Shown here: one piece after another, positions 46,822-57,252 of the stretch | Numbering within the stretch: position 1 is the stretch's first letter | Layout of the letters: each line of letters opens with the position of its first letter | From: Rhizobium lentis | Lineage (GTDB): Bacteria; Pseudomonadota; Alphaproteobacteria; Rhizobiales; Rhizobiaceae | NCBI RefSeq assembly: GCF_014200175.1 | Contig: NZ_JACHBD010000001.1 | Span: 682,001 to 746,000 of the forward strand | Reading direction: 5' to 3' | Length of the DNA: 64,000 nucleotides | Program-made: the position numbers and the translations under genes | Notes under the pieces: generated by a model | What the model was told of the DNA's origin: nothing | Databases searched by the model: none | Seen by the model: the letters and a program-made list of their open reading frames with translations, nothing else

Positions 46822-48687
46822 TCAGTCGTCATGCGCGAGGATGATCTCCAGGAAGGCGTCGCCATAGCGCTCGAGCTTCGCCTGCCCGACGCCGGATATG
46901 GCGAGCAGCTCCTGACGGCTGCGCGGCCGTTCGGTGGCAAAAGCGATCAGCGTCGTATCGGGGAAGACGACATAGGGCGGCACGCCGAGCGATTTGGCGA
47001 TCGCCATGCGCTCGGCCCGCAGCGCCTCGAAGAGGCTGTCGTCGGCGCCCGACAGGGCCGATTTGCGCTCACTGCGCTCCGCCTTCTTCGTGCGCCGTTC
47101 CGAGGCAGGCCGGTCCTTGCGGAAGAATACCTGTCGCTCGCGCTTGAAGACGGCGCGCGCTTCCGGCTCCAACTTAAGCGCCCCATAGGCATCGTGATCG
47201 ACCCGGATCAGCCCCATGGCGAGCAGCTGGCGGCAAACGGATTGCCAAGTTCGCGCCGGAATGTCCTTGCCGGCGCCAAAGACGGGCATATCGACATGGC
47301 CGAAACGCTCGGTCTTGTCGTTGACATTGCCGACCAGCACGTCGATGACGTGGCCGGCGCCGAAACGCTCGCCGGTGCGATAGACGGCGGCCAGCGCCTT
47401 GATCGCCGCTTCCGTGCCCTCCCAGGTCTCGACCGGCTTCAGGCAAGTGTCGCAATTGCCGCATTGGCCGGCATGTGCCTCCCCGAAATGGGCCAGGATC
47501 GCCTGCCGGCGGCAGGAGGCGGTCTCGCAAATCGCCAGCAAGGCATTGAGCTTGGCGCGTTCGACCCGCTTGATCTCCGCGGCGGCATTGCCCTCGTCGA
47601 TCATCCGACGACGCTGAATGACGTCGGTCATGCCATAGGCCATCCAGACCTCCGACGGCAGGCCGTCGCGGCCGGCGCGCCCGGTCTCCTGGTAATAGGC
47701 TTCCACCGAACCCGGCAGGTCGAGATGGGCGACGTAACGCACATTCGGTTTATCTATGCCCATGCCGAAAGCGACGGTGGCAACCAGGCAGAGATTCTCT
47801 TCCTTCAGGAAGGCATCCTGATTGGCGTCGCGAAGCGCCCGGTCCATGCCGGCATGATAAGGCAGTGCACGAACCCCCTGCCCGTTCAGCCAGTCGGCCG
47901 TGTCCTCGACCTTGGCGCGCGACAGGCAGTAAACGATGCCGCTGTCGCCCTTATGGTCGGAGAGGAAGCGCAAAAGCTGCTGACGCGGCTGATCGCGCTC
48001 GACGATCTCATAGCTGATGTTGGGCCGGTCGAAGCTGGTGGTGAAGATCTCGGCAGCGTCGAGCCCCAGCCGCTCGACGATATCGTCGCGGGTATGAGGA
48101 TCGGCCGTTGCCGTCAGCGCTATTCTGGGCACGCCCGGATATTGCTCGCCGAGCCGGCCGAGCTCACGATATTCCGGCCGGAAATCATGGCCCCACTGCG
48201 AGACGCAATGGGCCTCGTCGATCGCAAACAGCGCGATCTTCTCATTGGCGATCAGCTCGCGGAAGCCGTCGGTCAGGATGCGCTCCGGCGTCACGTAGAG
48301 GAGATCGAGCTTGCCGGCCGAAAGCGCGCGGCGAACCTCGACGAACTCCTCGCGCGACAGCGACGAATTGAGTGCGGCAGCACGAATGCCGAGTTGCTTC
48401 ATCGCCTCCACCTGATCGCGCATCAGGGCAATCAACGGCGAAACGACGATGCCGACGCCTTCGCGGCAGAGCGCCGGGATCTGGAAGCACAGTGATTTGC
48501 CCGCACCTGTCGGAAAGAGCACCACCGCATCGCCGCCTGACACGACGTGCTCGACCACCTGCTGCTGCTTGCCGCGGAAAGAGGAATAGCCATAGACGTG
48601 CTTCAGCACCTCGAGTGGCGAGCGGCCGGCGGAAAACAGCGCATCGGAGGCGGAAAAGCCAGCTTCGTTGCCTTCGGTCAGCGACAT
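46822..48687 (-). CDS. recQ: ATP-dependent DNA helicase RecQ
   Basis: This 621-residue helicase acts in recombination and fork repair. Walker A is [17 protein letters not shown], the DEAH box [20 protein letters not shown] and motif [16 protein letters not shown]. The RQC zinc set is [12 protein letters not shown] and [10 protein letters not shown]-terminal HRDC domain ([20 protein letters not shown]) completes the family layout. Its start overlaps the dnaG stop by one base (TGATG at 48685-48689), so it is translated from the dnaG message. Confidence 0.96.
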   Translation of the reverse strand: MSLTEGNEAGFSASDALFSAGRSPLEVLKHVYGYSSFRGKQQQVVEHVVSGGDAVVLFPTGAGKSLCFQIPALCREGVGIVVSPLIALMRDQVEAMKQLGIRAAALNSSLSREEFVEVRRALSAGKLDLLYVTPERILTDGFRELIANEKIALFAIDEAHCVSQWGHDFRPEYRELGRLGEQYPGVPRIALTATADPHTRDDIVERLGLDAAEIFTTSFDRPNISYEIVERDQPRQQLLRFLSDHKGDSGIVYCLSRAKVEDTADWLNGQGVRALPYHAGMDRALRDANQDAFLKEENLCLVATVAFGMGIDKPNVRYVAHLDLPGSVEAYYQETGRAGRDGLPSEVWMAYGMTDVIQRRRMIDEGNAAAEIKRVERAKLNALLAICETASCRRQAILAHFGEAHAGQCGNCDTCLKPVETWEGTEAAIKALAAVYRTGERFGAGHVIDVLVGNVNDKTERFGHVDMPVFGAGKDIPARTWQSVCRQLLAMGLIRVDHDAYGALKLEPEARAVFKRERQVFFRKDRPASERRTKKAERSERKSALSGADDSLFEALRAERMAIAKSLGVPPYVVFPDTTLIAFATERPRSRQELLAISGVGQAKLERYGDAFLEIILAHDD

Positions 48688-50687
48688 CAGTGGTTCGCCG
48701 CCCCTTTGACGCGACCGGAAAGCACGCCGAATCCGTCGATGATCGCCTCCTGGTTCTCAAGGCGCACGCCTTCCAGATGCACTTCCTGCTGGGCCCGTAT
48801 CAGTTGAACGATCGCCTCGCCGTCGCCGGCCTCGGTCGCCAGCGCAATCTCGCGTTCGAGCTCCAACTTCTGCCGACGCAGCGCCTTTGCCCGTTTGTGG
48901 AAGGCGAGCGCCTGGCGATAACCCTCACGTGCATCCTCCATCGCCGCCTCCTCGGTGGCCGTCCAGAGCCGGGCATTGCGCACCTGCTGGTCGAGGCTCT
49001 TGATCAGCGGGCCGAAGCCCTCGAATTCCAGCCGTTCAGTCAGATAGTCACGCGTCAGATGCGGGCCGGCGACGGCGGCCGCTGCCCCAAGCACCGCCGA
49101 CCACAACCGTTGCAGCTCGCGGCTGTCATATTCGATCGCGGCGATCTCGTCATAATCGTCGATCATCAGCGCCGGATGATTGACGATGGTGAGCGCCAGC
49201 ACGCTTTCGCGCAGCGCCGTATTGTCCCGATGGCCGCGCACCGGGCCCGAGCGGGCAAGCCGGTCGGAAATCAGGCTCGGGCTTTTCGGCCCTGCCTTAG
49301 CAGCATTGTCGCGGCCAGCCCGGGAGTTGCCGCCGAAACCGCGCCGCTCGCCATTATTGCGGTTCTGGAACTGCGGCTGGAAGAAGGCGTTCAGCCGGTC
49401 GCGAATATCTTGCTGGTAATGACGGCGAACATTCTCGTCAGCAATGACGGCCACAAGCTGCTTCAGCCGCGCCTCGAGCTCGGCGCGTGCCTCGGGCGTG
49501 TCGAACTTGCCGGTGTTGATCTCCCGGCTCCACAGCATCTCCGAAAGCGGCTTTGCCTGGCTCATCACCTTGTCGAAAGGCGCGCGGCCCTCGTCGCGCA
49601 CGAGATCATCAGGGTCTTTGCCGTCGGGCAGCAGCGCGAAGCGGACGGAGCGGCCAGGCTTCAGATGCGGCAGCGCCAGTTCGGCGGCGCGATTGGCCGC
49701 ACGGATGCCGGCGCCGTCGCCATCGAAGCAGAGCACCGGCTGCGGCACCATCTTCCAGAGCAGCTCGAGCTGATTTTCGGTAAGTGCGGTGCCGAGCGGC
49801 GCAACGGCGTTCTCAATACCCGCCTGATGGAGCGCGATCACGTCCATATAGCCTTCGACGGCAATGATGGTGCCGCTCGCATTCTCGTCCTGCTGATCGC
49901 TGCGGCCCGGCCCCTGGACGGCGCGGCGGGCGCGGGCGAAATTGTAGAGAACATTGCCCTTGTGGAAGAGCTCCGTCTCGTTCGAGTTCAGGTATTTCGC
50001 CGGCGCCTCGGCCGACATGGCACGGCCGCCGAAGGCGATCACCTTTTCCCGCGACGAGAGGATCGGGAACATGATGCGGTCGCGGAAGCGATCATAGGAC
50101 ACCGGCACGTTTTCATGAACGACGAGGCCGCAGGCCTCGATCTGCTCTTTGGTGACGCCCTTGCCGGCGAGGAATTCCTTGAGCGCATTGCGGCTGTCGG
50201 GCGCATAACCGAGGCGGAACGTCTCGATGGTGCGCCCCGTCAGCCCGCGATCGCGCAGATAGGCGCGCGCCTTCGCGCCATTGGCGGTCTGCAACTGGTC
50301 CTGGAAGAAGGCCGTCGCCATTTCCATGACGTCGATCAGCGAGCCGCGCTCCTTCTCGCGCTTTTCCATGACGGGATCGGCAAGCGGCATCGGCACGCCG
50401 GCCATATCGGCGATCTGCTGCACCGCCTCGGGAAAACTCAGGCCCTCCAGCTCGGTGAGGAAGCGGAAATGGTCACCGGTGACGCCACAGCCGAAGCAAT
50501 GATAACGGCCCTTCCGGTTCTCGCAGTGGAAGCTCGGTGATTTTTCGCCGTGAAACGGGCAGCAGGCCCAGTAATCGCCGCGCGAGACATTGGTCTTGCG
50601 CTTGTCCCAGCTCACACGGCGCGCGATCACGTTCGAAATCGGAACGCGGTCACGGATCTCATCGAGAAAGGTGTTGGAAAAGCGCAT
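48687..50687 (-). CDS. dnaG: DNA primase
   Basis: This 666-residue primase makes RNA primers at the replication fork. The N-terminal CHC2 zinc finger is [20 protein letters not shown] with [12 protein letters not shown]. The RNA-polymerase/TOPRIM core has [20 protein letters not shown] and [13 protein letters not shown] with the metal-binding acidic residues. The C-terminal region is a helicase-binding domain. It is usually next to rpoD; here recQ, kbl, tdh and GFA intervene. Confidence 0.97.
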   Translation of the reverse strand: MRFSNTFLDEIRDRVPISNVIARRVSWDKRKTNVSRGDYWACCPFHGEKSPSFHCENRKGRYHCFGCGVTGDHFRFLTELEGLSFPEAVQQIADMAGVPMPLADPVMEKREKERGSLIDVMEMATAFFQDQLQTANGAKARAYLRDRGLTGRTIETFRLGYAPDSRNALKEFLAGKGVTKEQIEACGLVVHENVPVSYDRFRDRIMFPILSSREKVIAFGGRAMSAEAPAKYLNSNETELFHKGNVLYNFARARRAVQGPGRSDQQDENASGTIIAVEGYMDVIALHQAGIENAVAPLGTALTENQLELLWKMVPQPVLCFDGDGAGIRAANRAAELALPHLKPGRSVRFALLPDGKDPDDLVRDEGRAPFDKVMSQAKPLSEMLWSREINTGKFDTPEARAELEARLKQLVAVIADENVRRHYQQDIRDRLNAFFQPQFQNRNNGERRGFGGNSRAGRDNAAKAGPKSPSLISDRLARSGPVRGHRDNTALRESVLALTIVNHPALMIDDYDEIAAIEYDSRELQRLWSAVLGAAAAVAGPHLTRDYLTERLEFEGFGPLIKSLDQQVRNARLWTATEEAAMEDAREGYRQALAFHKRAKALRRQKLELEREIALATEAGDGEAIVQLIRAQQEVHLEGVRLENQEAIIDGFGVLSGRVKGAANH

Positions 50688-50749
50688 CTATACCTCTTGG
50701 CCAGCCTCCATATAAGCTGCTTTGCCGCACCATGCCACGAAACTTGTCA

Positions 50750-51240
50750 CGAAAACCCGCTATTCACAGGCAAGTGCACCCGTCTCCGATTGCGTCGCTT
50801 ATCCAATCAAAAACACGTTATCGCCCCTGCGACAGGGGTGCGACATTATTGTCCTCTGGAGACCAGAATTCCGCCGTCGCGCAAGCTTCGGCAAAGACGG
50901 ACATCTCCCATGAGCCTCAAATAAATCGTTTGAAAACAAACCATTACCACCCTCTGTCACGATCCGCTCTGCTCTTTGCGCCGCCATCCGAGCCTCCGCT
51001 TCGACATCTCCAAAACCGACATTTTCGGCAATCATTATTTTTTTGTAATTTGAACAGGCCGCCGCACCGCAATAAGTTCGATCTCAACAAGCGATCCCCG
51101 AGCGAAGCACCATCCCTACCCCCGGCGCCGCTTCGCAAGGGTGCCTTTGCAAATACCCTCCGGCTTGGGCTTCGGCCCTGCGTGCCGGCGGAAGCAAAGT
51201 GCAAGAAGGCAGGAGCGCCCCCAGCTCCTGCCTTCTTAAA
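50750..51240 (+). ncRNA. Candidate untranslated transcript ending at a strong orphan terminator
   Basis: There is no credible coding frame between dnaG and the gene at 51358, yet a textbook terminator ends this stretch (51203-51237). Just before it, TGCCTTTGCA at about 51140 can pair with TGCAAGAAGGCA, enclosing the hairpin CCGGCTTGGGCTTCGGCCC, then TGCGTGCCGG. Such a rod-like structure fits a small regulatory RNA, possibly 6S-like, with a 5' end somewhere in 50950-51100. The 5' limit given is only a bracket. Confidence 0.4.
51203..51237 (+). terminator. Strong rho-independent terminator without an upstream gene
   Basis: AAGAAGGCAGGAGC pairs perfectly (14 bp) with GCTCCTGCCTTCTT around a 7-base loop, followed by AAATTTTTGG on the plus strand. 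On the minus strand there is no T run, so it acts on plus-strand transcription. Confidence 0.8.
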
Positions 51241-51357
51241 TTTTTGGCTTGCCCTGATACAAATTCCCTTTTGAAATTAACCGATTATTGACAAATCCGT
51301 TGACAGGCGGCGCGTGCGTGAAGGAAGTATGCGCCGAATTTCCTGGACTCCTTCCCC

Positions 51358-52227
51358 ATGGCCTTTACCGCTGAAACTCTTGCAGCAGACGATCGCTTTC
51401 TCGCGGCAATCCTCCACTGCGCCGATCAGATGCTCGCGATCTATCGTGAGAGCCCGCGCATCGCCTCGATTTTCGCCGCACAGCAGCGCTGGCTGATGGC
51501 CCATGCCGGCTTTGCACTTCATTATGGCCATCCCGACTATGAAAAGAGCGGCCTCTATTCCGGCCGCTTCATCGATTTTGCGGTCCAGAACGACATCGCC
51601 AGCCGCAACACGGCAGCGGCGTTCATGCAGGAAATGCTGGCCTATCGCTTCCTGCGTCCGGCTCCTGGTGCCGACAAGCGCACACGCTATCTGGAACCCA
51701 CCGAAATCGCGGAGCAGCATTTCACCCGATGGCTCGTCACCCACATGATGATCCTCGACAGCCTCGACGGCGGTAAGCGCGCCGACAGGATCGCCACAGA
51801 TCCCGCGGCGATGATGGCAGCGATCCAGCCCCGCATCGCTAAGGCGATCATCGGAAGCCAGGCGGTGCGCAGTCCGGGCCCCACCTTCAACCTCTTCAAC
51901 TGGGCAAATTCCGGCGGGCTGGTGATGGACTACCTGATCTCGCGCCTTCCGGATTTTCCCGAGACGGCCGAGCGCGTCGCGGTCGGCCCCCTGTCGCTGC
52001 GGGAAATCCGCGACCAGTTCATGATATCGAACACCCACCTGAAGCGGCTTCTGACGCAGGCCGCGACCATGGAAAGCGTCGGCTGGACGGAACCATCCCG
52101 CAAGGGCGACTTCTGGCTGTCACGCCGCTTCATCCTAGAATACTGGAATTATCAGGCTTCCAAATTCGCCATCGTCGATGCCGCCGCCGAGGCGGTGCTC
52201 GGACCCGCGGTCCTCGACGAACCGTAG
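51358..52227 (+). CDS. Conserved hypothetical protein with C-terminal helix-turn-helix-like region
   Basis: This 289-residue soluble protein has no signal peptide. The N-terminal half is helical (FLAAILHCADQMLAIYRESP; QQRWLMAHAGFALHYGHPDY). The C-terminal LSLREIRDQFMISNTHLKRL followed by SVGWTEPSRKGDFWLSRRFI looks like a winged helix with a basic wing. It may be a DNA-binding regulator; no family was recognised with confidence. It is preceded by the candidate small RNA and followed by the second MITE-like element. Confidence 0.75.
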   Translation: MAFTAETLAADDRFLAAILHCADQMLAIYRESPRIASIFAAQQRWLMAHAGFALHYGHPDYEKSGLYSGRFIDFAVQNDIASRNTAAAFMQEMLAYRFLRPAPGADKRTRYLEPTEIAEQHFTRWLVTHMMILDSLDGGKRADRIATDPAAMMAAIQPRIAKAIIGSQAVRSPGPTFNLFNWANSGGLVMDYLISRLPDFPETAERVAVGPLSLREIRDQFMISNTHLKRLLTQAATMESVGWTEPSRKGDFWLSRRFILEYWNYQASKFAIVDAAAEAVLGPAVLDEP

Positions 52228-52241
52228 GCGCGACGCGTGGT

Positions 52242-52597
52242 CTAGTGCCTTCCCTGGTTAGATTGATGCATTCTGTTGGCTCAAACGGAGTCGGATGGTC
52301 GACCGGCCGGCGCGTGTCGTAGCCAAGCTCTACGGCCAAGCCGGCCGGTCGATCAGCCGGCCCGTTTCAGCCAGCCCTCCCGCAGATTTGCCTGGCAAAT
52401 CTGCAAGACTTCGAATCGCCGGACGCACTGACCGCTTCGCCGCGGCGAAGCGGTGCGGCCGGAGGGCCGGGCATCTCTAGCCAGGATCAGAGGCGATCGG
52501 CTCGGACGTACCTTGAGGTATGCCCGTCGCAATCGCCTCTGCCCTGACGAAAACCTGCTTCGGCAGAATGCTTCAATCTAACCAGGAAAGGCTCTAA
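52242..52597. mobile_element. MITE-like ~356-bp element, copy 2 (inverted relative to copy 1)
   Basis: It starts CTAGTGCCTTCCCTGGTTAG and ends CTAACCAGGAAAGGCTCTAA, the same terminal inverted repeats as 33409-33765 with a few changes. Internal order is reversed: GAGTCGGATGGTCGACCGGC near the left end here matches the right end of copy 1. Its 29-base internal palindrome (about 52379-52407) is retained. It ends 2 bases before the stop codon of the yqeY-like gene. No transposase. Confidence 0.8.
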
Positions 52598-52598
52598 A

Positions 52599-53051
52599 TT
52601 AGTTCAGCAGTTCCTTGACGGTCGCCGACGCCTTGGCGAAATCCATCTGGCCGGCATAACGCTCCTTGAGCGCGGCCATCACCTTGCCCATGTCCTTGGC
52701 GCCGGCAGCACCGGTCTCGGCGATGATCGCCGAGACGTTGGCGCGCACTTCGCTCTCCGACAGCTGCTTCGGCATGAAATCCTGGATGACGGTGATTTCG
52801 GCGCGCTCCTTGGCAGCGAGTTCCGGCCGGGAATTCTCCTCGTAAATCTTTGCCGATTCGTCGCGCTGCTTCACCATCTTGGCGAGAATCTGCAGGATCT
52901 CGTCGTCGCTCGCCTGCTCCTTGCCGGCACCGCGATTGGCGATATCACGATCCTTGATAGCGGCCTGAATCAGCCGGACGGTGGAAAGCCGCTCCGAATC
53001 CTTGGCCTTCATCGCCTCTTTCAGCTGGGTGGCGAGTTGATCGCGCAGCAT
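52599..53051 (-). CDS. GatB/YqeY domain protein
   Basis: This 150-residue protein is full length for YqeY: LRDQLATQLKEAMKAKDSER, STVRLIQAAIKDRDIANRG, then YEENSRPELAAKERAEITVI and DFMPKQLSESEV, and a C-terminal MGKVMAALKERYAGQMDFAK. This is the tail domain of GatB acting alone, possibly binding tRNA or amidases. GGAGAAAAGACC precedes the ATG. It is divergent from carA. Confidence 0.92.
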   Translation of the reverse strand: MLRDQLATQLKEAMKAKDSERLSTVRLIQAAIKDRDIANRGAGKEQASDDEILQILAKMVKQRDESAKIYEENSRPELAAKERAEITVIQDFMPKQLSESEVRANVSAIIAETGAAGAKDMGKVMAALKERYAGQMDFAKASATVKELLN

Positions 53052-53315
53052 GGTCTTTTCTCCGTTTTTGATGCCGCTTCATAAACCACGCTGATGCGGG
53101 GGATCAAATAAATTGCGCGATCGGCGCGATAAAGCGCAGGAAAACGGCCGCAATCCCGGTTACAAAGATTGACGCTCAGCGATTGCGTGGCTATCTACCG
53201 CCACCTGCACCAAAATTCGTGATCAGGCCTGAAGCGCGCAGCATAGCCGCGTCCACACGCCTGCGAGATCAAATGGCAGCGAGCGCGGCAACGCGCATCG
53301 GCCGCCGGAAACGGG

Positions 53316-54527
53316 ATGAAGATGACCGCGACAGCACCCTGGACAATCGAAAAGCCGACCGCCCTGCTCGTTCTTGCCGACGGCACGGTGATCGAAGGCA
53401 AGGGCATCGGCGCCACCGGCAAGGTCCAGGCCGAGGTCGTCTTCAACACGGCGCTGACCGGCTATGAAGAGATCATGACCGACCCGTCCTATCTTGGTCA
53501 GATCGTCACCTTCACCTTTCCCCATATCGGCAATATCGGCACCAATGACGAAGACATCGAGGATCTGACGCCTGCCGCCCGCCACGGTGCCGTCGGCGTC
53601 ATCTTCAAGGCCGACATCACCGAACCCTCGAACTACCGCGCCGCCAAACATCTCGACCAATGGCTGAAGGCGCGCGGCATCATCGGCCTCTGCGGCATCG
53701 ACACCCGCGCACTGACTGCCTGGATCCGCGAGAACGGCGCTCCGAACGCGGTGATCGCCCATGATCCGAACGGTGTGTTCGACATCGAGACGCTGAAGGC
53801 CGAAGCCAAGGCCTGGAGCGGCCTCGAGGGCCTCGACCTCGCCAAGATCGCCACCTCGGGCCAGTCTTCGCAATGGGCCCAGACGCCGTGGATCTGGAAT
53901 GAAGGTTATGGCGAGCTCGGCGCTGCCGACGCAAAATATCATGTCGTGTGCCTCGACTACGGCGTCAAGCGCAACATTCTGCGCCTGTTTGCCGGCCTCG
54001 ACTGCAAGGTGACCGTCGTGCCGGCGACAACGAGCGCCGAAGACGTGCTCGCCATGCAGCCGGACGGCATCTTCCTGTCGAACGGCCCGGGCGATCCGGC
54101 GGCGACCGGCGAATATGCCGTGCCGGTGATCAAGACGCTTGTTAAGACCGATATCCCGGTCTTCGGCATCTGCCTCGGCCACCAGATGCTCGGCCTCGCC
54201 CTCGGCGCCAAGACCGAGAAGATGCATCAGGGCCATCACGGCGCCAACCATCCCGTCAAGGACCACACGACCGGAAAGGTCGAGATCGTCTCGATGAACC
54301 ATGGCTTCGCGCTTGACTCGAAGTCGCTGCCCGATGGCGTTGAAGAGACTCATATTTCGCTTTTCGACGGCACCAATTGCGGTCTGCGCGTGCTCGGCAA
54401 GCAGGTCTTCTCCGTCCAGCACCATCCCGAAGCCTCCCCCGGCCCGCAGGACAGCCACTATCTCTTCCGCCGCTTCATCAACATGGTGCGCGAGAAGAAG
54501 GGCGAACCGGCGCTCGCCGAACGCTGA
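53316..54527 (+). CDS. carA: Carbamoyl-phosphate synthase small (glutaminase) subunit
   Basis: This 403-residue subunit releases ammonia from glutamine for CarB, feeding arginine and pyrimidine synthesis. The N-terminal CPSase_sm_chain domain (LLVLADGTVIEGKGIGATGK; VFNTALTGYEEIMTDPSYLG) precedes a class I glutaminase with Cys in PVFGICLGHQMLGLALGAK and the His-Glu pair in VQHHPEASPGPQDSHYLF. CarB is not in the window, as is usual in alphaproteobacteria. GGGATGAAGATG gives two adjacent ATG choices. Confidence 0.97.
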   Translation: MKMTATAPWTIEKPTALLVLADGTVIEGKGIGATGKVQAEVVFNTALTGYEEIMTDPSYLGQIVTFTFPHIGNIGTNDEDIEDLTPAARHGAVGVIFKADITEPSNYRAAKHLDQWLKARGIIGLCGIDTRALTAWIRENGAPNAVIAHDPNGVFDIETLKAEAKAWSGLEGLDLAKIATSGQSSQWAQTPWIWNEGYGELGAADAKYHVVCLDYGVKRNILRLFAGLDCKVTVVPATTSAEDVLAMQPDGIFLSNGPGDPAATGEYAVPVIKTLVKTDIPVFGICLGHQMLGLALGAKTEKMHQGHHGANHPVKDHTTGKVEIVSMNHGFALDSKSLPDGVEETHISLFDGTNCGLRVLGKQVFSVQHHPEASPGPQDSHYLFRRFINMVREKKGEPALAER

Positions 54528-54622
54528 TTTCAAGAACTGCCGATTTCGCAAAGGCCCGCTAACCGGCAGCCGCTAACGTGATGTGGAATCTCTTGAATCT
54601 TGAGGGCGGCAAGAAGAGCAAG

Positions 54623-54645
54623 GACCGCTATCTGCCGAAGCGGTC
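54623..54645 (+). terminator. Probable carA terminator
   Basis: GACCGCT and AGCGGTC form a 7-bp stem, extended by flanking A/T pairs, with loop ATCTGCCGA and a TTTCTT tail, about 95 bases after the carA stop. Confidence 0.65.
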
Positions 54646-54710
54646 TTTCTTCGCTATAGAGGAATTTGGCTGCTTTGCGCTGAAAGCCGCCATCCGCCCC
54701 TTGCGGGTGA

Positions 54711-55820
54711 TTAGATCACGAATTCCTCCTCGTACGTCTGTGGCTCGGGAACGACCGTAACCTCCACCGGAACGATCCAATTGGCCGCGTAGCTCTCGCA
54801 GTCGGAACGCTGGAGGTCGGGCTGCACGCACCCCGCACCATCGGTCGCGCGACATCGCAGTATATATCGCCCCGCTTCTTCAGGGGTCCACATGTACTCC
54901 CACAAGCGCCATGCGAAGGGACGTTCTGTTTCGAGGAGCCTTCCCTCGCGCCAGCCCCTGCCATCTCCGGTGCAGACCTGCACCTGCCGGATAACGGCTT
55001 CTCCGCTCCAGGCGGCTCCGAAAATCCGATATGGTTGACCGGCGACGAGACGCGCGCCCTGCACGGGACGGGCGATCTGCGCTTTGACCTCCATCTCCGC
55101 GAGGGGGACCAGCCTGGGTTCCCCGAGGCTACGCTCCCAACGGAAATAGTCGCGCGCCTGCCAGTAGCCAAGGAAAGGTTGCTCCAGAACCGTGATATGC
55201 GTGATCCACTTGACCCAAGCCATGCCGAACCAGCCACCCACGATCGCGCGTAGCGGGTAGCCGTGATCGCGCGTCAACGGCTCCTCGTTCATCGAATAGG
55301 CAAGGATCGTGCCGTCAGCGATGGCCTTCTCAAGCGGTAAACTGCGCGCAAAAGCGATGGGGCCCGGAGAAGCCGTTTTCTTGTTCGGGTCGACGACGCC
55401 GCTGTCTGCGCCTACCAGCAGAACCTCACGTGCGGTTCGCTTAACGCCCGCCATTTCTAAAATCTCGCGCAGAGGAACACCTGTCCACGCGGCATTGCCG
55501 ACGGCTCCGTTCTGCCACTGCAACCCCTCCCTCGGCGGCACATAGTAGACGCGCCCGTTCCCCGCGCACTCTACGACGGCGGTGAAAGTCGTGCTCCGCA
55601 TCGCCTTGATGCTGTCGAGGTCAAGTTCGATCGGCCGCTCCACCGCCCCGCCAACGCGCAATCTCCAGTCTCGTGCATCGAGCTCCGGCGACGGGAAATG
55701 GTTTCGCACGAAGAACAGCTCGGTTGGGATCAGCCAATCGGAGAGTGACGCAAACGGAAACTCGATGTTCGGTGGGGATTTCTGTCGAACTATTAGACTG
55801 GGTTGCTCTGGTGTCGGCAT
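54711..55820 (-). CDS. Sulfite-oxidase-family molybdopterin oxidoreductase
   Basis: This 369-residue protein has the molybdopterin domain with PTELFFVRNHFPSPELDARD, the molybdenum-ligating Cys in TFTAVVECAGNGRVYYVPP, GNAAWTGVPLREILEMAGVK and HGYPLRAIVGGWFGMAWVKW, followed by a Mo-co dimerisation domain (PVQGARLVAGQPYRIFGAAW; AANWIVPVEVTVV). It should oxidise sulfite or a related S/N oxyanion. There is no Tat or Sec signal from the chosen ATG 55820 (GAGGACG upstream), so it may be cytoplasmic or the start may lie further up. Codon use is less GC3-biased than neighbours, hinting at acquisition. Confidence 0.88.
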   Translation of the reverse strand: MPTPEQPSLIVRQKSPPNIEFPFASLSDWLIPTELFFVRNHFPSPELDARDWRLRVGGAVERPIELDLDSIKAMRSTTFTAVVECAGNGRVYYVPPREGLQWQNGAVGNAAWTGVPLREILEMAGVKRTAREVLLVGADSGVVDPNKKTASPGPIAFARSLPLEKAIADGTILAYSMNEEPLTRDHGYPLRAIVGGWFGMAWVKWITHITVLEQPFLGYWQARDYFRWERSLGEPRLVPLAEMEVKAQIARPVQGARLVAGQPYRIFGAAWSGEAVIRQVQVCTGDGRGWREGRLLETERPFAWRLWEYMWTPEEAGRYILRCRATDGAGCVQPDLQRSDCESYAANWIVPVEVTVVPEPQTYEEEFVI

Positions 55821-56222
55821 CGTCCTCGTCTCCCCTTCAAAGAGCACAACGTTGGCACTCGGTCGCGCGACTTCCAGTTTGATTACACCGCCCCTCGCAG
55901 TGCGTCTGTCGCGTTCCGTCCCCATTCTAGCACATACAGCACGTCCCTCGGATCGACCTCGAACGGTAGCAAAAGGGACCCAATGCTGCTATGGGCCTGA
56001 CGTCTCTTTCGCCCCCTCATTTCGGACTTACACGGTCTTGGATGCACGCCCCTGAAAGCGGACGCCGTGGTTTTAGATATCCAAGGTCAGCAATGCGGAC
56101 TTTCAAGACGTTCGGATTCGTGGCTGGTAGCGACGAGTTCGACCCCAAGCGGCCCCTGGAGGAAAACTCCGCCATGTCCGGTGCTGTCCCGAGAAGCGGT
56201 GCCCTGCGGCTCACGTCTGCCA
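55821..56222. other. Intergenic region, no gene seen
   Basis: About 400 bases between the sulfite-oxidase-family gene and the LysR gene, both on the minus strand. No coding frame of convincing composition, hairpin or repeat was found. It presumably carries the promoter of the oxidase gene. Confidence 0.5.
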
Positions 56223-57161
56223 CTACGTTGTAATGGTCTCAGCGTCCGGTCTGGCTGACTTAGTCCGTAATGTTTCGCGAGTTGCTTTCAGGAATTCCGC
56301 TACTTTTGGCAGATCACCTAATTGCTGATGATACAGGTAATAGAGGGGCACAGGAGGCCCCGACCAGCCCGGAAGGACCGGAACGAGCTGGCCGGTCGCG
56401 ACGCCGTCGGCTGCAAGCACATCACTCAGCAGTCCGATGCCAAGGCCCTGACTGAGCAGGCCTTCGACAAGGATGGGATCGTCAACTACGATAGCAGGAG
56501 GCTGCTCGACCGTGAAGTGCCGGGTGCCATTCGACAATGTCCAGTGGACCAGCTCTCGCCGCATGCGGGTCCGGTGCGCGACCAGTGCCACATCCCTCAA
56601 GTCCTCGGGCCCGGACAAAGCCAGCCCGGAGCAAAAGGCCGGAGCGGCGTATAGCCGCTGCTCGACGATTCCAATCTTCCGGTAGATCATATCGCTATCG
56701 GCGGGCTGCCCCATCCGAAGCGCCACGTCCACGCTTTCACCGATCAGATCGATATTCTGATGCGTCGTCTGCACGTCGACCTGGACCTCCGGGCACAGCT
56801 CTGCATAGCGCGCCAGAATCGACGGGAGGAAGACGCGCCCGAAGCTGAAGGACGTCGCAACCCGAAGGCGCCCGCGGACCGCTCCGTCTACTGGACGGAA
56901 GTTAGCAATGCCGCGTTCAACAGTCTCCAGAGCCCCGCTGATCGAATCGAGCAACTGTCTCCCGGCCTCGGTCAATGAAACGCGCCGCGTCGAGCGCAAC
57001 AACACCGCCGTGCCGAGTACGGTTTCGAGCTCCAGCAGACGCCGACTGACCGTGCTCGGCGGAAGGTGGAGACGGTGCGCCGCTGACGAAAAGCTCTCCG
57101 TGCGGGCGACCTCGAGGAAAATCCGCAGGCTGTTGAGATCGGGAGATTGGGTGGATTTCAT
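56223..57161 (-). CDS. LysR-family transcriptional regulator
   Basis: This 312-residue protein has an N-terminal winged helix (LNSLRIFLEVARTESFSSAA; LPPSTVSRRLLELETVLGTA; LTEAGRQLLDSI) and an effector domain of the LysR_substrate type (LRVATSFSFGRVFLPSILA; SVDVALRMGQPADSDM). ATG 57161 (MKSTQSPDLNSL) is the normal start; longer frames add unlike sequence. It is divergent from the metallo-hydrolase gene, which it probably controlled. Confidence 0.92.
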   Translation of the reverse strand: MKSTQSPDLNSLRIFLEVARTESFSSAAHRLHLPPSTVSRRLLELETVLGTAVLLRSTRRVSLTEAGRQLLDSISGALETVERGIANFRPVDGAVRGRLRVATSFSFGRVFLPSILARYAELCPEVQVDVQTTHQNIDLIGESVDVALRMGQPADSDMIYRKIGIVEQRLYAAPAFCSGLALSGPEDLRDVALVAHRTRMRRELVHWTLSNGTRHFTVEQPPAIVVDDPILVEGLLSQGLGIGLLSDVLAADGVATGQLVPVLPGWSGPPVPLYYLYHQQLGDLPKVAEFLKATRETLRTKSARPDAETITT

Positions 57162-57252
57162 GCGATTCCGGAACAGTGACTTCCATGGACACAGGATGAT
57201 CGACGCAGGAGCGAATTGATACCTTGATCGCATCCAAATGAGGGAGCTGATC

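Noticed and set aside
50537..51274. Plus-strand frame of 245 codons between dnaG and the next gene
   Set aside because: It begins inside antisense dnaG and has low-complexity Pro/Ser/Arg text; the terminator at its end is better explained by a non-coding transcript.
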